Positions 1 to 10,576 of a stretch of DNA of 64,000 nt are shown one piece after another. A program made the position numbers and the translations under genes. Source of the stretch: Larimichthys crocea (taxonomy: Eukaryota; Chordata; Actinopteri; Sciaenidae); assembly GCF_000972845.2 (NCBI RefSeq), contig NW_020853581.1:186001-250000 (forward strand), written 5' to 3'. The notes under the pieces were generated by a model. That model was given only the letters and a program-made list of their open reading frames with translations, was not told the origin of the DNA and did not search any database. The first letter of the stretch is position 1. The number at the start of each line of letters is the position of its first letter.

Positions 1-439
1 GCCGGGTTACAGCTTGTGGACACACACACTAAGAGCCTGGCACCAACATGAGATTGTTAATAGATGAACGACGAGCCAAGAGCCACATTACAAGCTTCTC
101 TGACAGCCCCACGAAGTTTCACTCAGTAGGTTTTGGTGCTCCATTGCCCATGTTCACTGAGGTCACCACACTAGACAACATATGACCGAGAGATGTCTCG
201 GACATACAGGTGACAAATGGCCATTTCACGATGAAATATTCATCGAGAGCCACGATTCAGAAACACTAAACTTTTTCCACCTGCACAGACGCCTCTTTCT
301 CCTTCTGTCAGGCTTCTTTCTTGGCCTCCGTCCCATAATGCCCCGCGCCTTCCGCAGACACCTCCAGCATCTGCCTGAACTCAGCCTGCTCTCAGCAGAA
401 ACAAACCCGGCACAGGCACAGCTCAGTCTGGGAAGCCAC

Positions 440-800
440 AGACAGTTTAAGGCCTATATTAGCTGTTTTTTTCCTTTTTTTATTTTCATTGGCTGCAACA
501 GTAAACATTTATTTTCAACGCATTAATATTCTTAAGACTTGCTGCTGGCCTGTAGATTCCTATGGTTTATTTTCCTTCATTACGGGGGGAATTTAGGCTG
601 TAATGCGATGCAGTTTCATTTGCATATAAGTGTTTCCCACATATCCACCAGCTCTGAAGAGAGCAATTGTCGACCCCTGTCCGCTGAAGTCTCGAAACAT
701 TTTATAGGTCGTATCTGCAACCAGCATTCCCCTCAGCGCACTAATGTGTAACATATGGCGGACTGTACACCTGATAAAATACCTCAGGGGCCCTGCAGTT
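440..800. promoter_or_regulatory. candidate conserved non-coding element
   Basis: This stretch has no simple repeats beyond a short T-run and is dense in homeodomain-like words. It holds a perfect octamer ATTTGCAT at 618-625 inside a longer ATTTGCATATAAG word, plus several ATTAAT-type cores. The octamer is the binding word of POU-class factors. The composition resembles fish enhancer blocks, but there is no alignment behind the call. The overlapping open frames on both strands have no coding character. Confidence 0.25.
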
Positions 801-3539
801 TGGAAAATCCTCAATTCGCTCCCTAAATAAAACAAACAATGGCCTCACTAAATATATCACATGTGCCTGCTGAACTATTTTGTGTCTCTTGACCTGCGAG
901 TCCCCTCCCACATCACCAGCATTCATTCCAGTCGGCCAGTGCCCCGGCACAACAAGCAGGTACTTTTGAAAATAATACCACAGGTTTTTTAGAAGCTCCT
1001 GTTTTTACCTGCTGCAGGCCAAATAGGTTGTGGGCTTGTTGAAGCTATGCCACTTTTGCGTCTGGCTCTGTTAAAAACCCACATGAAGGCTACTAATTCT
1101 TCTGTCTATGTTTTGTGTCGTTCCATGTCAGGATATGATCACATCCAATGAAATTAGCTCACATCTAAAACTGGAGTGTTAGCCCCGCTTCTCTCTCCTC
1201 AGCTGTTTCATCTCTGCGAGAGCGCCATAAATGTGGCTACAATTAGAGCTGAAATATAATATAGCAGCTAGTGTGTGGGTTATTGAACAGACAGGTGAAA
1301 TTGTGGGCACCTGTTCTTCTGTCCCTGCTCTGCATCCGTCTGAGCTTCGCTGTGTCTCCCCCTCTTGGTAGCTGGGAGGGAGAAAAATCTGCCCCCCAAA
1401 AAACATGAAATATCAAGTTTCTGTTGGCTGAGTCTGACGGCAGTTGAGTGCTTAGGGTCTGGAAAGCGAGGCAGCATAAAATACTTGTGGTGGACTTCTT
1501 GGACAGGGGCTTCTGTACACTCGGATAGTGGATGGTGCATTGCTTTTCCTTATTCTTTTCCAACATGGGAGTTACCTGAGCCACGACACATTTAAATGTC
1601 ATTTTAGATCCATGTTTTTTTCATTAAGTGCTCTAAAATAGATTGGTGTTGACTAAGTGAGACATAGAACTTAAACAAGTAAATAGTATTGATTTTACAG
1701 CCTGACATATTATTTTGTTCTTGGAGTGAATGTGAAAAGTTATACACATGATTTTGCAGATTTTATTGGTTTAAATGATGCTGTGGAAACTGATCTTCAA
1801 TCAGTTTAGAAAATGATTTAGTAGAGTAATCCTTTTGCATTATTTATTAGAAATCACCATGAAAACCTCTTGCAGTTTGTGGAGTGCCGGTGCTTATTTG
1901 TGTGTGTGTGTATATATATATATATATAATTGTACAGTATGGACCAATGGACCCATAACACAGCATTTAAGCATTTATAGCTAAGCTAGTTAGCAATATC
2001 CCACTGCAGACGGACCTTTAAAATACACAAAACTGAACAAGAGAATACAAAAAAAAGTGAGTTAGTGATACACAATCATAGGATGAAATATAAAAATAAA
2101 ACTATTATTTAGCTATTGTGCAAAGTAAACACTTAAGTGGTGCTATTTCACTATTTTAACTTTCCATAAACAAAAGACTATGACAATAAAGGAGCAACAA
2201 CTTTGGGTAAAGTACAAAAAATGTTGTTAATATGTGTTTTTTGGGGGAATTCATAATTCACCATGTCGAGACTGAAAAAAAAGACACTGCATAAAAAATG
2301 GAAAAGCAAAAAAACAGCTCGCACAAATCTAAAATATTGCCTAGTGCTTTAAATTATTATCGTTTTATTAAAAAACGTCTCCCGGTATAAACTTGTGAAT
2401 GACAAGTAACAGTGACCAGAACACTTTATTCTCTGTGAAGCCTAATTTACAACAGACAGCATTCATAACACACAAGCAGGGATTTCTTGACACTTATGGT
2501 AATTCATGAAGTTTCAGCCTCTCCACAGCTTCATGCGGCGTCTCCGTGAATGCTGACCCAACTCTTACGCCAACTCCCATTAGCTTTTCATATCACACTG
2601 AAGTTATTTGTGGCATCGACGCGAAGCTGTGCCAATTCTCTGGTCAGTGCTGTCATAATACCCTCCGCCTCCCCTCAACATAACAGACACTTGAAGTTGG
2701 TTTAAACATGACTAATATTCACAAACAATATTTTCTGTGGGGGTTGCGTGTGCAAGTCTATGTATGTGTGCATATGCATTTGTGGGTAGGCAGCGGGTAT
2801 CTCTGCATTCTCTGCTCTTCCTAGTGGAAAAATGCTGTTCGACAAAATACTCTGTGGCTTCGCTTCGAGAAATGGGGTGTCCTGGGTTGTGGCTACAAAC
2901 AGTTTGATTGTATGTTCAGCACAAGCACCTAACTAAAGAAGTGGTTTTCTCTCATGAGCCTGTGGACTCAGCAGAGATGGAGCACAAGTTGGATACAAAA
3001 CGTGGAAGTAATACACAGAATGTGAGGTTGGAAAAAGTATGAGATGGTTTATGTTTGTTACGTCTTTCCTTTCGGCGGCAGATGTTCTCGAATTCCCTGT
3101 CATAAAAAAAGTACAGCCATGTGTTCAAAATGTGTTACAGGGGGGAAAAACGCAGTGCCAGTGCGCCTGACATGTAAACACTGACATGTTTAAGCGATGT
3201 AGAAAGAGAAGAAGAGGCGTTTAGTTATTTGTTCTGAGCATAAACGTGGGGTTCAGCATGAGTGCTGGGAGAGTTGGAGCATTGCTTGAAAGGCAGTGTA
3301 AATGATTGGTAGTAGTAATTCAGGTTGTGACATCTATTATGGGCCAGTGAACACCTTAACACCTCCACGGAGAAACTAACCCAAATTATACTTGCTAATC
3401 ATTCACTCTCATTCACTCATAATGTTTTCCTCCGCACAGCAGAGCTTAGCCATTGAAGGAGAGGGATGCTACCACTGTCTAACGATCTCAAGTGGAGTTT
3501 CCGAGAGTCTCCTTCTAATTAATAACAAGCATAACTTCT
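801..3539. other. unannotated AT-rich non-coding stretch
   Basis: No exon, RNA gene or clear transposon is recognised here. The open frames between 1179 and 1602 overlap on both strands and do not resemble any known protein. From 1600 to 2500 the sequence is very AT-rich with many A-runs, which is typical of neutral intergenic or intronic filler. A compound TG/TA microsatellite is listed separately. Confidence 0.6.
1899..1928. repeat. (TG)n(TA)n compound microsatellite
   Basis: About six TG units run directly into about nine TA units. Such compound tracts are common in fish genomes and are usually polymorphic in length. Confidence 0.95.
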
Positions 3540-3639
3540 CGCGGAGGGTTTATGTAAGCTTAAGGTGAAATAATTACTCCTCCAGCAGCAGCAGAATCAG
3601 CAGCCGCACTCCTCGTACACCGAGAGACTTTGAAGTTGG

Positions 3640-3675
3640 ACCGGCGATGGTTGGGAACTCTCCAACATCGCCGGT
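3640..3675. other. GC-rich hairpin (near-perfect inverted repeat)
   Basis: The left arm at 3640-3654 (ACCGGCGATGGTTGG) pairs with the right arm at 3662-3675 (CCAACATCGCCGGT). One G is bulged and the loop is 7 nt (GAACTCT). One more G-C pair (3639 with 3676) extends the stem. The arms carry four CpG dinucleotides in an otherwise CpG-poor area, so the structure is out of character with its surroundings. It is too short for a canonical microRNA precursor and does not match the histone 3' stem-loop. Function unknown. Confidence 0.75.
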
Positions 3676-3699
3676 CGTGCAGCACTCCATTATGCATTA

Positions 3700-4439
3700 G
3701 CGGCAACTGAGAAGTACTCTGCTCTTCACCTGACTCTAACTGGTGGGAAAGCTCACTTGCTAAAGTGCTGTCTATCATATAATTGCATGCAGTGTGAACA
3801 CATGAAGTCTAAACGCATGTAACCCCGCCGAAATGACTGGTAGGTGACTTTGATGCCATGTGATGTGTGATGATCTGCGCTCACTTTCTCAGACTGATTA
3901 TCCTGCACTACAAAAAAAACAGCAATAAGAAGAAACAGGTGCAACGCTGAGTGTAGGACATATAAAAACGAGGTAACTGTAATATATGTCTTTTCAAGTC
4001 CAATTACTGCAACAGCCAAAGCCACTGCACATGGTCTTGTTGCAGCTTTTGTCCTCCCCCTCCCCCCACGGGCACTGCTATGTGTTTATAAGCGAGGTAT
4101 AATGGTAGCAGGGTGTGTAAGTGCTGCAGGTTATTTTGTATTTGGAGGTGAAGACATGGCAAATCAGACCACTTCACACATGAAAGGCAGTAGTAGGTCC
4201 ATTTAATTCTCTGTGCCTCTCCTACCCTGGATCTCGCTGTCCTTTTAGGGGGACTCCAGAGGCTAGTTAAAAGGTGTCTGATTCTCACCATGAATCTAAT
4301 TAGATCTCTGACTGAGGTCTTAACATCTCCTTTGGAAAAAAAAAAAAAATGCATAGAGGAATAAGGTGCTAAAGCCCCTACCCCTCGCCTCCACTGCACC
4401 TTGGCCTGAGCCGTCCCCTGCTCCCTCCTTTTCTGGAGA
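3700..4439. other. non-coding stretch, nothing recognised
   Basis: Unique sequence with a short pyrimidine/C-rich run near 4050 and an A14 tract at 4336-4349. The minus-strand frame at 4004-4399 is 131 codons long, but part of it is the translation of these low-complexity tracts, so it is not called as a gene. Confidence 0.5.
4336..4349. repeat. poly-A tract (A14)
   Basis: Pure adenine run with no recognisable retroposed body next to it. Confidence 0.95.
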
Positions 4440-4919
4440 AAAACAAAGTCCTGCAGGCTAATGAAGTTTGTAATTAAGGAGATTCTGTCAGGCTGAATGA
4501 GTAATTAGGACGTGGTTTCTCAGGGGTGTTAATGGTGGTCAGGCGGAGCACAGGCTGTATGTATGGCGAAAGAGAGCACCCTTTCATAACGCACCAGGAA
4601 ACGAAAGGAAAAGAGGAAGAAGGGGGTCGTTTTTTCACTTGATTCAGATTTGTTTTCTCTCGGAGAGAACGTACGGCACATCCTGTTTGCTGCACTTTCT
4701 ATACCATGAACGTTATTTGCACTTAGGATCAGAAACAAATGCTAATAGAGGAACAACTACAAAAGATGTCTCTCTTGCTTATTGCATCCAGATTATCAGG
4801 TTTACACACGTCTGTGTGGAAACACCAGTGCATTTGTTGCTTCACTAATTTGCTATAGATTTCTGATGTGTTGTGAAATCAGATATAATTTGAGGAAAAT
4901 GGCTGCGGGACAGGACCAC

Positions 4920-5170
4920 GCTCTGTTCTCGGTGAAGACATCTCCGTTCTAATTATCACATTTACTTCAGATTGGTTGACTGTGCTGCTGATAAAGAAAG
5001 TTCACCTGGCCTCAATTAACTATATTTATCTCAGATTATCCCTCCATGAGATTTCTGCTCTGGCAAAAAGATTAGCGTTATTAAGAGTCGCATATGCAGG
5101 ATGAATACATTTTCAGACAAAGTGACATCTCTTAAGGATGAGAAATTAAATCAATGAAATGGGAATCAAA
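4920..5170. promoter_or_regulatory. candidate conserved non-coding element
   Basis: A repeat-free block with closely spaced homeodomain and GATA-like words: TAATTATC, CAATTAAC, TTTATCTCAGATTATC, AGATTAGC and TTATTAAGAG, ending in AATTAAATCAATG. This density of TAAT/GATTA cores is typical of neural or mesodermal enhancers in vertebrate gene deserts. The call is textural. Alignment with other fish and with tetrapods would decide it. Confidence 0.4.
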
Positions 5171-5211
5171 AGGAAGTAGCCGCGTGTTCTTGGGATTCTC
5201 TGGCAGCGCAG

Positions 5212-5242
5212 GGTTTTTTTTTTCTTCCTTCTTCTTCTTCGT
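5212..5242. repeat. poly-T / (TTC)n low-complexity tract
   Basis: A T-run followed by CTTC-type repeats, ending in four TTC units. Confidence 0.85.
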
Positions 5243-6159
5243 CTGCTGTAATATCGCAGTTTACATCCACTGATACGCTCTTTTCATTGGGACAACAAAT
5301 TGAAAATTAAATTTGATAATTGTTTAACTCTTATCTTGAATCAAATTTGTTCACCAAAACATGGTAGAACGGTGGTGGGATTTACTTGAAATTTGCTGTT
5401 TGGACTTGAAATGATCTGGAACATATGAAAATGTACAGCTGGTGTTTTCAAACACAATAATATAGAGCACGTTATTCCCCCTAAAGCAAGGACACCCACA
5501 CAACAGATAGAAGCAGATTAGTGTGTGTACAAACTGATGTCTTTGACAGATACAGTAGAAAGAGTCTCTTCAGGGCTGGATCTCTTTGATCTGGGGTTAA
5601 CCTCTACATTCTCTAAAATCATTTACACTGTTTAGACTGGGAAGTGTTCTGCTGCGAGGCACAACACCTGGGTTTTGAACCCTTGACCTCAAATCTGAGT
5701 GCTCTGCTGAAGCCCCTGCTGCCTCCCGGTCAGCTGGAGGATCAGCGTGGACAGACAGGCCCAAAACTCTTCATTTCCTGTTTCGCCTGCAACAAACCCT
5801 TCCCAAACTAGAAAAAAAAAAAAAAGTAAAATAAAATAAAAAATGTTACCTGTGTTTCAGGTGATACAATCAACATAACAAAGTTATGACCTTTGTGAGG
5901 ACAAGTCGTGTTTTCACTGCAAATTCACAAACCGGTTTTTGAGGAAAAAAAAGGCCAGAGGGAAACTAGCAAGCACGGGGGGAGGGGGTTGAATTTATAG
6001 CTTTTCATGTGGTTATTGCAGATCTTCTTCTATATGTTTAGTGAACTAATATTGTTCTTCACAGTGTCTCCCTTTTATTGCCAGCTCGTGTTTTCTTAGC
6101 ATTGCTCCCACAAACAATGGACAAGACAGACCAGAGTTGCAGACTCATTACAGGTTAAA
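5243..6159. other. non-coding stretch, nothing recognised
   Basis: No gene or clear repeat is seen. A14 lies at 5812-5825. The segment around 5675 has a small inverted word GGGTT-TTG-AACCC that faintly resembles a tRNA B box, but no A box or cloverleaf accompanies it. Confidence 0.5.
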
Positions 6160-6560
6160 TAGAACAGGTGTTTGTCAGCTCCAGGCAGACCTACGTGGAT
6201 GAGGCCTTTTCATGTCAGCTGCTTCCTCACACATTAGTCTTCAGCCAAATTACTCTGAGTGGAGGCTTTGCCCAGCCCATCCCTCATCGTCCAACCTGAC
6301 CTCTCTTCCCTCCGTGCTGCAGGCAGGGCTGCAGATAAAAAAGCTGAAAAACGGCTCTAGGAATCCTAAATATTAGTGGTTGTAAATCAGCCCCCAGTGG
6401 CCTATGAATAGCAATTATCTTTTTCTCACTAATAAATCCCCCCAGTCACAGATAAGATGGTTTCCCTTCCTAACCTGCAGTAAAAACAGCTAAGTATTGA
6501 GCAACCAAAAAATGGGAGGGGCGCAGCAAATAAATGAGGGCTCTTTAGCTGTGGATTACA
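6160..6560. promoter_or_regulatory. candidate conserved non-coding element
   Basis: Unique, moderately GC-balanced sequence with spaced words such as CAAATTAC, CCTAAATATTAG, AGCAATTATC and ACTAATAAATC, and no simple repeats. It resembles an enhancer block. Low to moderate confidence because no comparison was possible. Confidence 0.28.
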
Positions 6561-7019
6561 CTCAGTCATAAGAGAAAATATGTCGTTTTTTTGTGCCGGT
6601 GGTATATCATGTATGAACCGAGAGGGAAACAGCGCATGATCACAGGACTTTGGGAATTCAGATGATATCAAAAAGCAAGCTCGAGCTCTAATCAGGCCTT
6701 ATCAATACCTGCTAAACATGATTCACTTCAGTGCACAGTGACTTTCGGCTGGTAGAAGTGCTGAGATTTCCTGGAAATGTCACTGGAGGGGGGCGGAGGC
6801 AATGTGGTGCATAATAGCGAGGTTAAATCGATCTGATAGGAACATTCTTTGATTTTCATCTCTAACAAGTCACCGTGGATGACGTGCTTTAGCTTTTGTA
6901 GAGCGCTACTAAACTGACCAGCCTTCATCCAGATCCACAAACGAACTTCCTGTCTACCCTGCTTGGTGTTACCACTGAGAATAAGTTCACTGTACCTCTG
7001 CACTCCACTGGGATTTACA
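6561..7019. other. non-coding stretch, nothing recognised
   Basis: Contains an apparently random 91-codon minus-strand frame (6728-7003) with no family resemblance. No repeats beyond a short G-rich run near 6787. Confidence 0.45.
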
Positions 7020-7340
7020 AGACTTAATGGTCATCATCTATATAGGAGAAAAACACGGCAATCTGCAGCTGTGGGGCTTATTTTTTCTTCTATAAGGTGA
7101 CTGAACCCTTATTCCATGTAAAGACTTAAGTTAACCTCATTAAGCGTGCTCTCACACTAGATACATAATTATCCCTGAGAGGATAGCCAGTGCTAATACA
7201 AATTAGAAAGATAATTAAGCTACTGAGACTGGCCATTGCATCTCCCAGAGCATTGGACCCATAGAACCATTATGGTGAATTAGAGCCTTTGTTTACAGTC
7301 ACAACAAGAGCCTTTTACCAGTGGCCATGTTTCTCAGAAG
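7020..7340. promoter_or_regulatory. candidate conserved non-coding element
   Basis: A dense set of AT-core words lies in clean unique sequence: CCTCATTAAGCG, CATAATTATCCCTG, GCTAATACAAATTAG, GATAATTAAGC and GGTGAATTAG, followed by TTTGTTTACAG, a forkhead-like word. The texture is that of a developmental enhancer. It is one of the better candidates in the first 10 kb. Confidence 0.42.
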
Positions 7341-8382
7341 TCCTATATAACCTAGGTTCAAGAGGACCGCGTCTCATTTAGTCACTTCAGTTTGGGAACG
7401 TACCCTGCGCGGGTGTTTGAGTTCTAATGGCAGTGCAGACACTGTAAGATAATGTGAGTTCCTTTCTTTCCAGTGTCAGGAAGGATGACTTCATGACGCC
7501 CCACCTCGCTGAGAGCAAAGAACCTTGAGTCCGTTTGAGAGAAGAGCCTTTGGGCACTCATAAAAATTCAATCTAAGTGACTATTCACCTCTGTGGTGCG
7601 CAATGCATCTGGTCTTCTCTGTAACAAGGCAGTTTAGTGCCCTAAAAAGTCTCACAGCCACTTCAAAGATGTCTTAAATGCCTCCTGAAGCTAGAGGAAA
7701 CATTTCTCTTTTTGTCGTTGCGAACGCTCAGTCAAACAGCAACAATAAATCTGGCTGATTTCTACATTCCTCTTTAGATCATATGATACCTGAACGGCGG
7801 AGTAAAAAAGTCAAACTGATCCACTCTGTGCACAACAAACATACATGTGCGCTACTCAATCTGGTCTCTCTGCAGTGTCATGATTAGATCAGGGCTGGAC
7901 TTCTTGGTGAAAATATGTCAAGAGAAAAAGATAAGTACACACAGCTGGATGCATTTTAGAGTGCAATTCCCCTTTGTCATAGGAAGTGCACACACCGTGT
8001 AAGGCCTAACTGAAAACGCTGTTGAATTTGAGTGCACCATGGCAATTGTGGGGAAATTGTTGCACAGACTTCAGCTTAAAAAATGCAGCAAAACAGCCCG
8101 TGATGTTGAAAAAGTTCTAGCCGTGTACAGAGGCGAGTTTCCTTTTTTTCTTCGCCTTCATGGTGAGGGGAGTACGAAGGAGAGGAGCACGCTGCTGGTT
8201 GTGTGCCAGCTCTGCCTCCTGTGGTTTCACGCATAACAACCTTGCATGTGCACAGCTCAGAGTAAAGCATTGATTTAAGAGGGTACTTCTTCTTTCCACA
8301 GCTTTAGCAAAACAAGCCCCTATGTTTGGATAGACCTGGTAAGCAGCTCACTGACCTGAGCAATGGGTCAGATTAAGTTAGA
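7341..8382. other. non-coding stretch with weak regulatory texture
   Basis: No exon is recognised. The frame at 8039-8236 starts at an ATG but encodes a 65-residue peptide with no recognisable domain and is overlapped by frames on the other strand. The segment 7380-7700 is repeat-free and could be part of a conserved block. Confidence 0.45.
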
Positions 8383-8470
8383 CCCCCCCCCCAGCCCCCC
8401 TCCCATCCCCAACACCACGCGCCCCACCCCCCCCTCCCACCCCCACCCCCACCCCCTCCTTCACTCCCTT
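8383..8470 (-). repeat. C-rich tract, G-quadruplex potential on minus strand
   Basis: More than three quarters of the bases are C, in many runs of four to nine C separated by one or two bases (CCCAT, CACCA, CCCTC). The complementary strand therefore has well over four G-runs with loops of one to three nucleotides, which fits the usual intramolecular quadruplex rule. It could also be a triplex-forming or replication-stalling tract. It has no coding role. Confidence 0.85.
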
Positions 8471-10039
8471 CTTCCATGTCGGCCCAGCGCAGAATGAGGA
8501 AAGGGAAAGTGCTCTTCAGGGCAGGCAGCCCTGCCAGCCAGGTCAAGGGAGTTGCTCAGGAAAACAGGAAACTGACAAGAGAGACAAATGATAGGTCTCA
8601 CCCAACCACAGGCCTTTAAGCATTTTGGTACAAAGGTTGATCATCCATAATTGCTGCAAGAGCAATACTTAAAAAAGTCTTTAAATGATACACGTCTTGT
8701 GAAATTTAATTTCAAAATGGAGCAGTTTTCCTCCAGCAATTACCGCTCCCACGTCTATTCTTCATAACTAATTTTCGACTGTCTACCACTGAGGTAGGTA
8801 ACCACTTCCCGGTCCAGGTAAATCTGTCACCACTGTAGCAGGTCTAGAGTGAACCCGGGATAATAACCTATAAACGAGCTCTTACAGTTTGTCCTAAACA
8901 CAGCAAACCATCCGTTTTAATCCGCAATTAAAAGAAACATTAACTTTGAGAGTGTTCCTGCGAAACCACAAAGCAAACATTGGGACATGGTAACAGTCAG
9001 GACTGATATTATCTATTGACCGTGCTGAGTGAGTGTTCACAATAAGTTAGTTATATATTTTCTCTGGACAAGCCAGAGGGAGGATTGTGTGCGTGTGTGT
9101 TTGTGTGTAAGTAAGGGGAGGTGGGTTCAGAGTAGAGAAGCTGCTTTTTGGCCAAAGGCAAAGATAAGCGAAGGGGAGTCGAGGTGGTGGTGGTGGTGGT
9201 GGAGGGGGGGGCACAATGGATTGAGCCAGGCAATCAGTGAGCGATCTGGGGCGGTGTTTAGTGGTGCTGTAAGATCTGCTAAACTAGCCCTAATTTCCCC
9301 TGTTGTAGGAGATGTGTGAGTTGAGGTGGAAAGGGGCAGGAGGAGGGGAGGCCTTTGGTCTGTCAGAGTGGAGTTAATCTGAACCTGGGGCAGCACGTTC
9401 ACTTTTGATGGAGGCCAGAGATAGGACGTCGAGGCGGAGGAGGAGGAGGGCTGGGAGGATGAAAGATCACCCACACCTGCAAGGGGCTGCCGAAAGTTAC
9501 AACTCACTCAAAGAGGCCTTTCTACCGCTGCTCCATTTGTCAAGGATGATGGGGGCAATAGCAGTGAGAGCTTCACTCCATTTCTGTTTTCACTGGTGGC
9601 TCATCATATGCACTCACCGCCACGGGATAAAGATTACATTGATTTGTCTTTTCACCGGAAAATCTTTTCCAAATGCAAACTGCATATTTTCAGGGTGAGA
9701 AAAAACCATTGTGAGGACTCACTGTATGTCTGTCTGTATGGCAGCTGTGAATTAAGCCGTAGTGAGTTCTGTACACTCGAGCCCTTATGTTTGGTGAGGC
9801 AATTACACTATGACAACAAAATAAATGTAACACGCCAGACACAAAAACAAAAAACAAAAAGCAAATATATTTTTTCCCCCACCGCTCCATATTTGATTCA
9901 CCGTGGCCTCTTTTTGATTTCAAGAGGTGTCTGTGTACGAAAATCCCCCATAATCCTCTTGGAGAGAAATACGAAGCGCCACCCCTTGAGGTTTGCCCTC
10001 TTTGGCCCTGTGTCTTCCTTTCATGCACTATAAGATTCA
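8471..10039. other. non-coding stretch with G-rich and purine-rich patches
   Basis: No gene is recognised. Frames of 96-145 codons at 9029-10033 overlap on both strands and partly translate the TGG and GGA repeats here. The area 9120-9470 is unusually G-rich on the plus strand. Confidence 0.5.
9182..9211. repeat. (TGG)n / poly-G tract
   Basis: About six GTG/TGG units followed by GGAGGGGGGGG. It is the source of the tryptophan run in the plus-strand frame and the histidine/threonine runs in the minus-strand frames, which shows those frames are not genes. Confidence 0.9.
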
Positions 10040-10480
10040 TCTGTGCCATCAGGAGCTTTCGTTTAACTTATAAAGCCAGAATGATTAAAGCGCCTCTCTT
10101 TTATGCACCATAAAACACCAGAGCAGATCCAGAGCGGCCAGCTCCGTCTCCACAAACCACCATATCATAAACAATAATCATTTACTGCTGCTGTGGATGT
10201 TTAAATCAACAATTATGTCAAAGTTAGTAACATCATTTCTAAGGGAATGAATGGCATCTTGACTTGGTTGGTTCTTGAATGCATCACGGGTCGGTCACAC
10301 TGTATTCGGTGAGCGGTTGAGCAAGTGCAGGTTCCCAATAAATATGGGAGGGGAGCATTAATCCCTCTCCTCTGTCTGCTTCATCTGGCCTTTTTGCTCT
10401 TTGCCAGGGTAATGCTCTCCCCTCAGCTGGCAGTTCAGACTGCGCCAGGAGCGCAGCACATCTGGATCCAAAGCTGAGGG
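10040..10480. promoter_or_regulatory. candidate conserved non-coding element
   Basis: Repeat-free block with TTTATGCACCATAAAACACC (CDX/posterior-HOX-like TTTATGG words on both strands), GAATGATTAAAGCGCC, ATCATAAACAATAATCATTTAC (forkhead/SOX-like core) and ATCAACAATTATG. The words are concentrated in 10060-10250. A plausible enhancer, unproven without alignment. Confidence 0.35.
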
Positions 10481-10502
10481 AGGGGTAGTGTATGTCAATG
10501 TA

Positions 10503-10576
10503 AGTGCGTGTGTGTATGTTATGTATATAAACTGTGAGCTTGTGTGTGTATGTGTGTGTATCTGTGTGTGTGTGTT
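10503..10576. repeat. imperfect (GT)n microsatellite
   Basis: GT units interrupted by ATGTTATG, ATATAAACTGTGAGCT and ATC, so this is an old, partly degraded tract. Confidence 0.85.

Noticed and set aside
3240..3275. TTCAGCATGAGTGCTGGGAG, resembling an RE1/NRSF site
   Set aside because: Only the left half matches the consensus; the GGACAGCGCC half is missing.
5668..5690. GGGTTTTGAACCC, tRNA B-box-like word
   Set aside because: No A box at the right distance and no cloverleaf; the word is a small chance inverted repeat.
7968..7990. TTCCCCTTTGTCATAGG, similar to miR-204
   Set aside because: Several bases differ from the mature sequence and no stem partner is visible.
9690..10049. overlapping 119-145 codon frames on both strands near 9.6-10.0 kb
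   Set aside because: Mutually antisense, with no domain or splice sites; typical chance frames.
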